Shown here: positions 25,616-34,088 of the stretch, in pieces | How positions within the stretch are numbered: position 1 is the first letter of the stretch | Layout: the number at the start of each line of letters is the position of its first letter | Source of the DNA: Hydrogenothermaceae bacterium | GTDB taxonomy: Bacteria; Aquificota; Aquificia; Aquificales; Hydrogenothermaceae | Direction of reading: 5' to 3' | DNA length: 64,000 bases | NCBI GenBank assembly: GCA_026418535.1 | Contig: JAOABC010000002.1 | Location: 124,001 to 188,000, forward strand | Position numbers and translations under genes: made by a program | Notes under the pieces: generated by a model | Seen by the model: the letters and a program-made list of their open reading frames with translations, nothing else | Databases searched by the model: none | Told to the model about the DNA's origin: nothing

Positions 25616-26239
25616 ATGAACCTAACTTCTAGAAGGAAGAGAATTAAAAGAGTTTATAAACCAGTGGGGGTCATGCTTGCCAGGACCCCTATAACTCCAA
25701 ACTTTATCACTGTTTTGTCTATGATGTTTGGAGTTTCAGCAGCTGTTCTTTTCTTTAGAGAAAAGCCTTTACTTGGGGCTATGCTTGTCTTTATGAGTGG
25801 TTTTTTTGATCTCCTTGATGGAATAGTCGCAAGAGAGAAGGAGAGAGCCTCCAAATTTGGTGCAGTCTTTGACTGGCTTGCAGATAAGTTTGTCGACGGT
25901 TTTCTACTATTCTTTATAGGAATAACCTATTCTACTCCTTACCTCACTGCTATAGCTGTAACAGTAAACATGCTCCACACATTCATAAAGCCAGTTGCCT
26001 ATGCGGAGATAGGATTCTCATCTCGGGAAAAAGGAAAGATAGATGACCCTCTTGAAGGGGTAGGTTTCTTTGGAAGACCGGAGACGTTACTCATGATAAT
26101 GATTTTCTCTGTATTTGAACACTTTAAAGTCTTTGGAGGGTTAGAGACAGGGTTTATATTTATAACGGCTCTTTCTACGCTCTCTTTACTCCAGAGAATA
26201 GTTTATCTTTATGTTAAGTACAATAAAGATTATGACTAA
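25616..26239 (+). CDS. CDP-alcohol phosphatidyltransferase family membrane protein
   Basis: Phospholipid-synthesis enzyme of 207 residues with several membrane helices. It has the complete signature D-x2-D-G-x2-A-R-x8-G-x3-D-x3-D in 'DLLDGIVAREKERASKFG' followed by 'AVFDWLAD' (near residues 65-92). The family moves a phosphatidyl group from CDP-diacylglycerol to an alcohol. Substrate may be glycerol 3-phosphate (PgsA) or inositol phosphate; it is longer and more divergent than standard PgsA, so I leave it open. It lies 10 bp after ilvC. Confidence 0.82.
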   Translation: MNLTSRRKRIKRVYKPVGVMLARTPITPNFITVLSMMFGVSAAVLFFREKPLLGAMLVFMSGFFDLLDGIVAREKERASKFGAVFDWLADKFVDGFLLFFIGITYSTPYLTAIAVTVNMLHTFIKPVAYAEIGFSSREKGKIDDPLEGVGFFGRPETLLMIMIFSVFEHFKVFGGLETGFIFITALSTLSLLQRIVYLYVKYNKDYD

Positions 26240-26250
26240 AAGGGGATGCT

Positions 26251-26916
26251 ATGAAAAGACCCTACACAGTTATTGTCTCTGAGGTTACTGTTGATGGAAA
26301 ACTGACACTTGCAAGAGGTAAGTCTTCAAAGGAGATTATGCAGTTTATGGATGAAGAGGCAAATAGGTATCTTCATGAAACCAGAGCAAAGATGGATGGA
26401 ATAATGGTAGGGGCAGAAACTGTAAGAACGGACAATCCTTATCTGACTGTCAGATATGTAAAAGGCAATAACCCAACGAGGATAATACCCACAAAATCTG
26501 CAAACATACCTCTAACCGCCAACATCTTAGGTAAAGATGCACCTACTATAATAGTTACAACCAGATTTGCTCCAAGGGAAAAGGTAAACACCTTGAAGGA
26601 GTTTGTTGAGGTAGTTGAGATAGGCAAAGAAGAGGTAGACCTGATAGAGATGATGGAGTTTCTATACAACAGAGGTATACGCAAATTTATGGTAGAGGGT
26701 GGCTCTACTCTTAACTGGCAACTTCTCAGACTTGGTCTTGTGGATGAAGTCCGGATAATACATATGCCTTTTATAGTAGGTGGAGAGAATACTCCCACTC
26801 TTGTAGGTGGAGATGGATTTGGCTCTCTCTCTGAAGTCTTGAGGTTAAAGCTTAGAGCTCACTTTTTAAGGGGAAGTCATCTTATAACTGAATGGGAAGT
26901 AAAGTATGAAGGTTAA
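26251..26916 (+). CDS. Stand-alone RibD-C-type pyrimidine reductase (riboflavin pathway)
   Basis: A 221-residue protein matching the reductase half of RibD with no deaminase domain: 'SEVTVDGKLTLARG' near residue 9, 'DGIMVGAETVRTDNPYLTVR' (residues 49-68), 'FMVEGGSTLNWQLL' (near 148) and 'DEVRIIHMPFIVGGENTPTLVGG'. It resembles the archaeal/fungal 2,5-diamino-6-ribosylamino-pyrimidinone phosphate reductase. It would reduce the ribosyl side chain with NAD(P)H. A broader role as a DHFR-like reductase cannot be excluded. It overlaps moaD by 11 bp. Confidence 0.82.
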   Translation: MKRPYTVIVSEVTVDGKLTLARGKSSKEIMQFMDEEANRYLHETRAKMDGIMVGAETVRTDNPYLTVRYVKGNNPTRIIPTKSANIPLTANILGKDAPTIIVTTRFAPREKVNTLKEFVEVVEIGKEEVDLIEMMEFLYNRGIRKFMVEGGSTLNWQLLRLGLVDEVRIIHMPFIVGGENTPTLVGGDGFGSLSEVLRLKLRAHFLRGSHLITEWEVKYEG

Positions 26917-27148
26917 CGTTCTGTACTTTTCCTCCATAAGGGATAAGCTCGGAAAACAACAGGAAGAGATAGAGTTTGAAGGTGGTAGCATAAAAGATTT
27001 TAAGGAAAAGATAGCTCAACTCTATCCGGATATTAAAGACAATCTGGATAAAGTTATGTTTGCGGTTAATGAAGAGTATGTGGATTTAGATTTTGTAGTG
27101 AAGGAAGGAGATACTATAGGAATTATTCCCCCAGTTAGTGGTGGATAG
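26906..27148 (+). CDS. moaD: MoaD-type molybdopterin synthase small subunit
   Basis: A beta-grasp ubiquitin-like sulfur carrier of 80 residues ending in the required C-terminal Gly-Gly (PPVSGG). 'VLYFSSIRDKLGK' at the N-terminus and 'FAVNEEYVDLDFVVKEGDTIGIIPP' near the C-terminus are typical of MoaD. It carries the thiocarboxylate used to make the molybdopterin dithiolene. No moaE is adjacent. It overlaps its neighbours on both sides, indicating translational coupling in a mixed operon. Confidence 0.88.
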   Translation: MKVNVLYFSSIRDKLGKQQEEIEFEGGSIKDFKEKIAQLYPDIKDNLDKVMFAVNEEYVDLDFVVKEGDTIGIIPPVSGG

Positions 27149-27503
27149 GTCATACATACTACTCTACGAGTTCACTGTTGTCCTTCATTTTCTTTGGATT
27201 TTGTTTTTAATGTTTGGTTCTTTATTAGGTATAAAGCTCAAGTATGTAAAATATCTACACATATCTGGGCTTGTGTTTGCTGTATCTATACAGGTCCTCG
27301 GTTATCCATGTCCTCTTACCTATGTAGAGAACTTCTTACGGAAAAAGGCTAACTTACCTACCTATGAAGGTGGTTTTATATCTTACTACCTGGAGAAACT
27401 TATATACATAGAGATAGAGCAGTATATAATATTTCTAGCTACACTGATCTTGGTCTTAGTACACACTTTTATCTATATTAAGTTTGGAAAGGAGAAGAGA
27501 TGA
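27138..27503 (+). CDS. DUF2784 family small membrane protein
   Basis: A 121-residue protein with three to four hydrophobic segments: 'VVLHFLWILFLMFGSLLG' (residues 14-31), 'HISGLVFAVSIQVLG', and a C-terminal helix near 97-117. The diagnostic 'GYPCPLTYVENFLRKKANLPTYEGGFISYYL' block is that of DUF2784. Function is unknown. The start at 27138 is a GTG or ATG-overlapping position inside moaD; the stop overlaps gmhB. Confidence 0.78.
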   Translation: MVDRSYILLYEFTVVLHFLWILFLMFGSLLGIKLKYVKYLHISGLVFAVSIQVLGYPCPLTYVENFLRKKANLPTYEGGFISYYLEKLIYIEIEQYIIFLATLILVLVHTFIYIKFGKEKR

Positions 27504-28051
27504 AGGCTGTTTTTTTAGACAGAGACGGTGTTATAAACGTAGACAAGGGTTATGTACACAGGATAGAGGACTTTGAGTTCTATCAGAATGTATTTGAAGC
27601 TTTAAGGAAGCTACAGGAAGCAGGTTTTAAACTCTTTGTAGTTACAAACCAGTCTGGAATAGCAGTTGGATACTACACTGAGGATGACTTCTTAAAACTT
27701 ACAGATTATATGCTGCAACAGCTAAATAGAGAAGGTATACGGATAGAGAAGGTCTACTACTGTCCTCACCATGAGAACGGGACTGTAGATAGATACTCCT
27801 TTAAATGTGATTGTAGGAAACCGGAGAGTGGGATGATAAGACAGGCTATATCTGAGTTTGGTGTAGATCCTTCCAAATCTTTCCTCGTAGGAGATAAGGA
27901 AAACGATATACTGGCGGCTCACAAAGAGGGGGTAAGAGCTATATTAGTAAAGACAGGTCATGGACTGAAGTACAAAGACAACACTGCAGCCGACTTTGTA
28001 GCAGAAAACATATTGGACGCAGTAGAAAACTTTATATTGAAAAATCCCTAA
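27500..28051 (+). CDS. gmhB: D-glycero-beta-D-manno-heptose-1,7-bisphosphate 7-phosphatase
   Basis: HAD-superfamily phosphatase of 183 residues that makes heptose 1-phosphate for the ADP-heptose of lipopolysaccharide core. The nucleophile motif is FLDRDGVIN (residues 5-13), 'VVTNQSGIAVGYY' is motif 2, and a zinc site is formed by 'CPHH' with 'KCDCRKP'. 'LVGDKENDILAA' is the metal-binding motif 4. All residues expected for GmhB are present. It overlaps the DUF2784 gene by 4 bp. Confidence 0.9.
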   Translation: MKAVFLDRDGVINVDKGYVHRIEDFEFYQNVFEALRKLQEAGFKLFVVTNQSGIAVGYYTEDDFLKLTDYMLQQLNREGIRIEKVYYCPHHENGTVDRYSFKCDCRKPESGMIRQAISEFGVDPSKSFLVGDKENDILAAHKEGVRAILVKTGHGLKYKDNTAADFVAENILDAVENFILKNP

Positions 28052-28319
28052 TATTCCTGTTTTCCCTGTAATGCGAGATAATATCACACAACCCGCACTC
28101 TTTTTCTTTGGCACTTGCCTGGTTGTGAAAGAGTTTTTCGGCTATAGAAGATAGTTTCTGGTTTTTTCTAGCGTACTCTAGAGCAAGGGATAACTCGAAT
28201 GGTGTTGTTCCATCATACCTTTTTAGACTATAGTAAAGTCTACACACTCTCATGGCTTTTATTTTTCCATACTTTTTATTTTCAATAAGAAACGATAAAT
28301 TTTTATCAAAGATTTTCAA
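28032..28319 (-). CDS. Small hypothetical protein convergent with gmhB
   Basis: A 95-residue basic protein that I do not recognise. It has a CGLC motif near the C-terminus and a predicted mainly helical structure. The start would be a TTG at 28319 with only a weak AGAGA site, and the last 20 bp overlap gmhB tail to tail. The frame is open and the composition is protein-like, but without a clear ribosome site it remains a modest call. Confidence 0.42.
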   Translation of the reverse strand: MKIFDKNLSFLIENKKYGKIKAMRVCRLYYSLKRYDGTTPFELSLALEYARKNQKLSSIAEKLFHNQASAKEKECGLCDIISHYRENRNIRDFSI

Positions 28320-28442
28320 TACTTTTCTCTTATAAAAAGGAAAAATTCTTTGTCAAGTTACAAAAAAGCTACGTTGTTTAAGTGAGCTTTTTTGGATCTA
28401 TGTTTTGTGGTATTATTTTTTATCAATGGTTTTGGAGAAGCT

Positions 28443-29231
28443 ATGTCTGTAAAGATTAAGGTAGAAAACCTCTATAAGAGGTTTGACAAAAGAGAGGTGT
28501 TGCACGACGTTAGCTTTGAGGTTAAGAACAGGGAAATTTTTGTTATCATAGGTGGTAGTGGTAGTGGTAAGAGTACTGTTATAAAACATATAATTGGTCT
28601 GTTGAAACCTACCTCCGGAAAGGTCTTTATAGACAGTACGGACATAGCAACGCTGAGAGATAGAGATCTTATAGATTTCAGAAAAAAGATCGGCTATCTG
28701 TTCCAAGAAGGAGCTCTCTTTGACAGTCTAAGAGTGTGGGAGAATGTAGGATTTTTTTACCTTGAAAATACAAGGATGCCAATATCGGAGATAAGAAAAC
28801 TTGTCACGAAAAAATTAGCTCTTGTAGGACTAAAAGATGTGGAAGATCTATACCCATCTCAACTCTCCGGAGGTATGAGAAAGAGGGTAGCTTTAGCAAG
28901 AGCTATATCCTACAATCCTGAAATAGTCTTATACGATGAGCCCACTTCCGGCTTAGACCCTGTAACCTCAGCGATGATAGATAACTTGATACTCAAACTT
29001 AGAGATGAGATAGGTGTTACATCTATAGTAGTAACCCATGACCTTGAAAGTGCTTTCTCTATAGCTGATAGGATTATGTACATACATAAAGGTAAGGTTG
29101 TAGCCATAGGAACTCCAGAGGAGATAAAAAACAGTCAAGATATGTTCGTCCGGCAGTTTATAAACAGACTTCCGGAAGGACCGATCACTCAAGAGTTCTT
29201 TGAGGAACTAAAAATGAAAGGAGGCAGATAA
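28443..29231 (+). CDS. mlaF: MlaF-type ABC transporter ATP-binding protein
   Basis: A 262-residue ATPase of the MCE/Mla lipid-transport type. Walker A is GGSGSGKST, signature LSGGMRKRVALARA, Walker B 'EIVLYDEPTSGLDP', and the H-loop VVTHDLESA. The C-terminal 'NRLPEGPITQEF' is the MlaF tail. It would power phospholipid traffic between the membranes. ATG at 28443 is preferred to the upstream GTG/TTG options because GGAG lies just before it and it starts with a normal MlaF N-terminus. No permease (mlaE) or MCE (mlaD) gene is adjacent; thrC follows after 2 bp. Confidence 0.85.
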   Translation: MSVKIKVENLYKRFDKREVLHDVSFEVKNREIFVIIGGSGSGKSTVIKHIIGLLKPTSGKVFIDSTDIATLRDRDLIDFRKKIGYLFQEGALFDSLRVWENVGFFYLENTRMPISEIRKLVTKKLALVGLKDVEDLYPSQLSGGMRKRVALARAISYNPEIVLYDEPTSGLDPVTSAMIDNLILKLRDEIGVTSIVVTHDLESAFSIADRIMYIHKGKVVAIGTPEEIKNSQDMFVRQFINRLPEGPITQEFFEELKMKGGR

Positions 29232-29233
29232 GT

Positions 29234-30304
29234 TTGGACTGTCGATGGAAAGGTATAATAGAAGCCTACAGAGATTATCTACCTGTGAGTGAGATTACAC
29301 CAGTAATCTCTCTCCATGAAGGGAACACGCCTCTTATAAAGGCTAACAACCTATCTAGAGTAATATCTCCAGATAAAAACCTACAGATATATCTTAAGTA
29401 CGAAGGTTTAAACCCTACAGGCTCTTTTAAAGACCGTGGAATGACCATGGCCATATCAAAAGCTAAAGAGGCAGGTAAAGAGGCTGTTATTTGTGCCTCC
29501 ACTGGGAATACATCTGCCTCAGCTGCTGCCTATGCAGCAAGAGCTGGCATGAAGGCTTATGTAATCTTACCAAAAGGAGCGGTTGCTCTAGGTAAACTCT
29601 CTCAGGCTATGGTTTACGGGGCAAAAATAATAGCTCTTATGGGAAACTTTGATGACGCTCTTACAGTCGTGAGAGATATAGGAGAGAACTATCCAGTTGA
29701 GGTTGTCAATTCAGTCAACCCTTACAGGATAGAGGGACAGAAGACTGCTGCTTTTGAGATATGTGACTTCTTTGGATTTGCTCCAGATTTTCACTTCCTA
29801 CCTGTCGGTAATGCTGGAAACATAACAGCTTACTGGAAAGGCTATAAAGAGTACTACACCATAGGAAAGGTGAAGAGTACTCCCAGAATGGTAGGTTTTC
29901 AGGCTGAAGGAGCTGCTCCAATAGTCAAAGGCTTTCCTATAAAGAATCCACAGACAATAGCTACAGCTATAAAGATAGGAAATCCTTACAGCTGGCAATC
30001 AGCTCTTCAAGCTGCGAAGGAGAGTGATGGTTTGATCGATGCTGTCTCTGACGAAGAGATTTTAAACGCTTATAAGTTAGTTGCATCAACGGAAGGTATC
30101 TTCTGTGAACCGGCTTCTGCTGCCTCTATAGCTGGGGTTATAAAGTTGAGTAAAAGGGGTGTGTTTAAGGGAGATGAGGTTATAGTATGTACTCTCACAG
30201 GAAATGGACTAAAAGACCCTGACACCGTCATAAAGGCAAGTGAGAAACCTGTAGAGCTTCCTCCAGATACTGTAGAGATAGCAAAGTTTCTTGGGCTAGA
30301 ATGA
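29234..30304 (+). CDS. thrC: Threonine synthase
   Basis: PLP enzyme converting O-phosphohomoserine to threonine, 356 residues. The PLP lysine lies in 'NPTGSFKDRGM' (near residue 60), the phosphate cup in 'STGNTSASAAAYAA' and 'GNAGN'. The compact N-terminus beginning with 'RWKGIIEAYRDYLP' is that of the class found in archaea and many thermophiles. The start is a TTG 9 nt after AGGAGG, which is inside the end of mlaF. It overlaps panE by 4 bp. Confidence 0.92.
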   Translation: MDCRWKGIIEAYRDYLPVSEITPVISLHEGNTPLIKANNLSRVISPDKNLQIYLKYEGLNPTGSFKDRGMTMAISKAKEAGKEAVICASTGNTSASAAAYAARAGMKAYVILPKGAVALGKLSQAMVYGAKIIALMGNFDDALTVVRDIGENYPVEVVNSVNPYRIEGQKTAAFEICDFFGFAPDFHFLPVGNAGNITAYWKGYKEYYTIGKVKSTPRMVGFQAEGAAPIVKGFPIKNPQTIATAIKIGNPYSWQSALQAAKESDGLIDAVSDEEILNAYKLVASTEGIFCEPASAASIAGVIKLSKRGVFKGDEVIVCTLTGNGLKDPDTVIKASEKPVELPPDTVEIAKFLGLE

Positions 30305-31242
30305 AGAGAGTATTAGTTATAGGTCTTGGTGCTGTTGGAACTGTATTTGCAACCTTTTTGAAAGGGGCTGGAAACACAGTATATGCCTTAGTTAAAGATA
30401 GCCAGACCAAACATTTTTCTGATGGAAAAGTTAGAGTTGATGGTATATGGGGAGAGTACGTTACCCAACTGGATGGTATTTTTTCTAAAGTAGAGTCTCT
30501 GTCTAATATAAACTTTGACCTAATCATATTATCTGTTAAGTCTTACGATACAGAAGATGCTGTAAAGTTTGTAAAAGAGCTTGTAAAGGAAGGTACCCTA
30601 CTGCTTCTTACACAAAACGGATACGGCAACTATGAGAGGGCTGTTGAGTATGTGCCGAAGGAGAGGGTTCTACTGGGAAGAGTTATATTTGGTGCAAAGG
30701 TGAACCATCCTGGTTATGTAACTGTAACGGTGAACGCTGATGATGTTAGGATTGGGCAGCCAGAGTGCCTAGGGGAAGAGAAAGATATTCTGGAGACGGT
30801 GTGTACGATAAAACACGCAGGGATCCCTGCGTCATACAGTAGGAATGTTTATAAGATTTTATGGGACAAAATACTCTACAACTGTGCTCTTAACCCTCTT
30901 GGAGCTATTCTGGAGAAAACCTACGGAGAGCTTGCAGACAACCAAGACACAGTTGCCATAATGAACAGTATTATCAGGGAGATATTCCAAGTGTGTAGGC
31001 TAAAGGGTATAGAGCTAAACTTCAAGACTCCGGAAGATTACATAGATCACTTCTACACTAAACTAATACCACCTACAAGACAGCATTACCCCTCTATGTA
31101 CTATGACCTCAAATCCGGAAGGAAGACAGAGATAGAGGCCTTAAACGGTGCAGTTGTTGAGCTTGGTAGAAGTGTAGGCTACATTCCTATCGTGAATCTA
31201 ACTATATCGACAATCATCAGAGGTAAGTCTATTAAAGTATAG
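30301..31242 (+). CDS. panE: 2-Dehydropantoate 2-reductase
   Basis: NADPH-dependent ketopantoate reductase of pantothenate (CoA) synthesis, 313 residues. It has the Rossmann motif GLGAVGTVFA at residues 7-16, 'LSVKSYDTEDAV' near 80, the catalytic lysine in 'ILWDKILYNCALNPLGA' (around 190) and 'PSMYYDLKSGRKTEIEALNGAVV' at the substrate site. All expected motifs are present. The ATG overlaps the thrC stop (ATGA). Confidence 0.92.
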   Translation: MKRVLVIGLGAVGTVFATFLKGAGNTVYALVKDSQTKHFSDGKVRVDGIWGEYVTQLDGIFSKVESLSNINFDLIILSVKSYDTEDAVKFVKELVKEGTLLLLTQNGYGNYERAVEYVPKERVLLGRVIFGAKVNHPGYVTVTVNADDVRIGQPECLGEEKDILETVCTIKHAGIPASYSRNVYKILWDKILYNCALNPLGAILEKTYGELADNQDTVAIMNSIIREIFQVCRLKGIELNFKTPEDYIDHFYTKLIPPTRQHYPSMYYDLKSGRKTEIEALNGAVVELGRSVGYIPIVNLTISTIIRGKSIKV

Positions 31243-31897
31243 ACTGGATTATCCTTGTCTGGAGCATACCTAATATACCACTTATTATAAGGTTGAATAT
31301 CACCACTACTATAATGAACTGGAAGCTCTTTGAGTTCTCTGATAGTATTCCAAGGAGTTTCTCCGCTCCTATGAATATCATATAGTAAGTGTAGAAACTT
31401 GACAAGAATAGTATGAAGGTAGTTATGGGGGAGTTTACCATATTGAATATCCCGGATATCCATAGAGGGATAAGAGAGAAGCTTACCAGAGTAAACGTCT
31501 TCCTTTGGTCAGTAATTTGACTTCCGAAAGACCTACCGAAAAAGAAAACGATACCGTTTAGGATTACTGGCCTTAATAGCTCAAAGACCCATATTATACC
31601 TATAAACATAAAGATTCTGTTATAATCGTCAGAAGAGAGCATATTTAAGACTTTGTTCATATACTCCACTGTTCCTTTATCTGCCTTTTGGTCTTCCTTT
31701 AAGTAATCTAAAAATTGGGTTATTCCGGAGATGTAGTTAGACTTTAGGATCGTAAAGCCTATCAGGTATCCTAGGGGGGCAAACAGAGAGAACGGTAAGA
31801 CTATCCGGAGTATTAAGTCCTTTACGGACCAGTTTAATCTCTCTAACTCTTTTAGATTCTCTTTCGGGTTTAAGTATATCTTTAAGAACTTCTCCAC
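31232..31897 (-). CDS. Yip1-family integral membrane protein
   Basis: A 221-residue protein with about five membrane helices (near residues 30-52, 90-110, 120-140, 155-180, 195-215). An N-terminal cytoplasmic helix (KIYLNPKENLKELERLNWS) precedes the first. The pattern fits the bacterial Yip1/DUF1282 domain, function unknown. It overlaps the end of panE by 11 bp on the other strand and is divergent from dapD, with AGGAGAG before the ATG. Confidence 0.65.
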   Translation of the reverse strand: MEKFLKIYLNPKENLKELERLNWSVKDLILRIVLPFSLFAPLGYLIGFTILKSNYISGITQFLDYLKEDQKADKGTVEYMNKVLNMLSSDDYNRIFMFIGIIWVFELLRPVILNGIVFFFGRSFGSQITDQRKTFTLVSFSLIPLWISGIFNMVNSPITTFILFLSSFYTYYMIFIGAEKLLGILSENSKSFQFIIVVVIFNLIISGILGMLQTRIIQSIL

Positions 31898-31980
31898 ATT
31901 TCTCTCCTTTTTGAGCTTTTGATTTTATTATACTACAGCCAAAGTGGTATAATTTTATAAAAAAAGTGAGGAGTTAAAGA

Positions 31981-32796
31981 ATGCAAGAGCTTAAAGAGCT
32001 GATACTACAGGCATGGGAAGATAGAAACTTACTAAAGGATAGAAGATACCAAGAAGGAGTCAAGGAAGTTATAGACCTGTTAGATAAAGGAAGGCTGAGA
32101 GTTGCTGAGAAAGTTAACGGTGAGTGGATAGTCAATGAGTGGGTAAAGCAGGCCATCCTTCTATACTTTCCAATACAGGATATGCAGGTTATGGAAGTTG
32201 GTCCATTTGAGTATTACGATAAGATACCTCTCAAGAAGAACTGGAAAGAGAGAGGTGTTAGGGTAGTTCCCCCTGCTACAGCTAGGTACGGTAGCTACAT
32301 AGAGCCAGGTGCTATACTTATGCCATCTTATGTGAATATAGGTGCTTATGTGGGTAGTGGAACTATGGTTGATACATGGGCTACGGTTGGCTCTTGTGCT
32401 CAGGTTGGTAAGAACGTTCACCTTTCTGGTGGTGTTGGACTTGGAGGTGTATTAGAACCTCCTTCTGCTAGGCCTGTGATAGTTGAGGATAACTGTTTCA
32501 TCGGGTCGAGGTGTATCATAGTTGAAGGAGTGGTGATAGAGGAGGAGGCTGTTTTAGGAGCTAACGTGGTTATAACTGCATCTACAAGGATCATAGATGT
32601 TTCCGGAGATGGACCAATAGAGTACAGGGGTAGAGTTCCTGCAAGAAGTGTAGTAGTCCCAGGAACAATAACCAAGAAGTTTCCTGCAGGGGAGTACGGT
32701 GTTCAATGTGCCTTGATCATAGGAAAGAGAAAGGAGTCTACGGACAAGAAAACCTCTCTAAATGAGGCTTTAAGAGAGTTTAACGTTTCTGTTTAG
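31981..32796 (+). CDS. dapD: 2,3,4,5-Tetrahydropyridine-2,6-dicarboxylate N-succinyltransferase
   Basis: Lysine/diaminopimelate pathway enzyme using succinyl-CoA, 271 residues, the length of the E. coli type. The left-handed beta-helix hexapeptide repeats run from about residue 100 to 215, with 'GAYVGSGTMVDTWATVGSCAQVG' and 'SGGVGLGGVLEPP' being strongly conserved. ATG behind GAGGAG. A -10 TATAAT lies about 35 bp upstream. The last 17 bp overlap an flhX-type remnant on the other strand. Confidence 0.94.
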   Translation: MQELKELILQAWEDRNLLKDRRYQEGVKEVIDLLDKGRLRVAEKVNGEWIVNEWVKQAILLYFPIQDMQVMEVGPFEYYDKIPLKKNWKERGVRVVPPATARYGSYIEPGAILMPSYVNIGAYVGSGTMVDTWATVGSCAQVGKNVHLSGGVGLGGVLEPPSARPVIVEDNCFIGSRCIIVEGVVIEEEAVLGANVVITASTRIIDVSGDGPIEYRGRVPARSVVVPGTITKKFPAGEYGVQCALIIGKRKESTDKKTSLNEALREFNVSV

Positions 32797-32925
32797 TTTT
32801 GTAGATAAAGGCTAGTATCTCCGCCACGGCTTTGTACAGTTGTGGTGGAATCTCTTCATCTATTTCCAGAGAAGACAAAACCTCTTTTAAATCTTTCTGC
32901 AATTTAAACAGTCTTCTCTATATCT
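32780..32925 (-). pseudogene. Truncated FlhX/YlqH (FlhB C-terminal-like) remnant
   Basis: Read on the minus strand, residues 'SLEIDEEIPPQLYKAVAEIL' followed by 'AFIYKTKQKR' and a stop at 32780 match the C-terminal end of the cytoplasmic FlhB-like protein FlhX (YlqH), whose signature is IPPELYxAVAEVLAFIY. The in-frame sequence is closed by a stop about 45 codons upstream, and the N-terminal half, including the usual YDPxxxxAPxVVAKG region, is missing. It directly follows a broken fliK-like gene, the normal gene order for this pair. Confidence 0.7.
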
Positions 32926-34088
32926 CTTTCAGTGTAAGGTATTACTTCTATATATTCTACATCTAATCCTGTCTTCTCAAGCTATCAAAAAGCTCATATC
33001 TTTTACTGAGTATCTCTCTCTGGAGCTCTTGGTTCTCTATGAAGAATGTTATATACAGTTTTTCCTGTTTGTAGGTGTTATGAAGGATAGTTTTCCATCT
33101 TCAAAATCAAGGTTCACAATAAAGTTATAACTCTTTCCGGATGGACTTACATTCTTCTTATACTTAAAATCTGAAAACCTCAAACCTTCCCACCTTATAG
33201 GTAAAAAACCGTATAGGCTTTCTGTTAAGATAGATAGCTCTTGAAAGGTTTTTATAGCACTTTAGAGCTTTTCCTCTAACTTCAAGTCAGAAGATATTGA
33301 GTCGTAGGTTCTTAACAGGTCTGACACTTTTTTGTCAAGTTGGGTCTCTGTTATCAGCTCCGCTATTTTCTTTAACTGTCTCTCCTGAGTATCTATAAGG
33401 CTGTTTGAAATGTTCTGCTGGAAGTTTTTCAAGTTTAAAATCATCTGAAATGTTTGTGTAAGTTTCTGTTGGAAGTTATCTATATTGGTTTCTTGTAGTG
33501 TCTGCTGGAGGATGGTTTTTAAAGGTTCGGGAAATGTTTTTATATTCTCCAAAATCTCTTGAGACAATCTTAGTAGGTTAAGTAGCTTGTTTTCGAAGAA
33601 TATTCCGGAGTTCTCTATTGTTTTTTTCAATGTTTCAGGACTTAAACTTTCAGGAGTCGTAGCGTTAGGAATATGTCTAGCTGAAAAGTTCTTAGTTGGC
33701 CTTGTAAAAAGTTTATCACTTCTTTTTGAGTTTGTGGAGGTAGTCTGTCAAAATTCTGAACTAGAAGCTCTGGATTTGTTCCTAAAATCTGTCTTACCTT
33801 CTCAGCCTGTTGGTTTTCTCTAGATTTTATGTCTACTATCTGTAACTTTAGTATGTTCTCTTTTAGCTCTAAAACCTTCAAAAGAAGTTGGTTTTCCTTT
33901 GTTAAGGGTATCTCTGTTTTAACAGTTACGTAACTATCCTTTATCCTTAATACTACAGCTCCAGAAGGAAGGACATCCACAATATCAGCTTTTACACTCT
34001 CTCCAGAAGATAAGGGAATGGAAGCCCCCAAGAGCTTCACTATATTGAAAAACTCAAAGTTCTGCTGAACTGGTTTAAAGTTTATCAT
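32904..34088 (-). pseudogene. fliK: fliK/ylqG-like flagellar hook-length control pseudogene
   Basis: The minus strand carries a complete but broken FliK-type protein. The N-terminal part (34088-33642) runs to 'LRTFQLDIF', then one base appears missing near 33667 and the frame changes to 'NATTPESLSPETLKKTIENS' and continues to 33262. There an in-frame TAA interrupts it, with the same frame resuming at 'SAIKTFQELSILTESLYGFL'. A second frame change after 'DGKLSFIT' leads to 'YKQEKLYITFFIENQELQRE', and a third to 'KTGLDVEYIEVIPYTERDIE' and the stop at 32904. These C-terminal pieces are the Flg_hook domain. One stop and three frameshifts make function unlikely. Confidence 0.8.

Noticed and set aside
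33587-33823. Plus-strand ORF opposite fliK
   Set aside because: The minus strand shows recognisable FliK-type sequence; the plus-strand frame has no family likeness.
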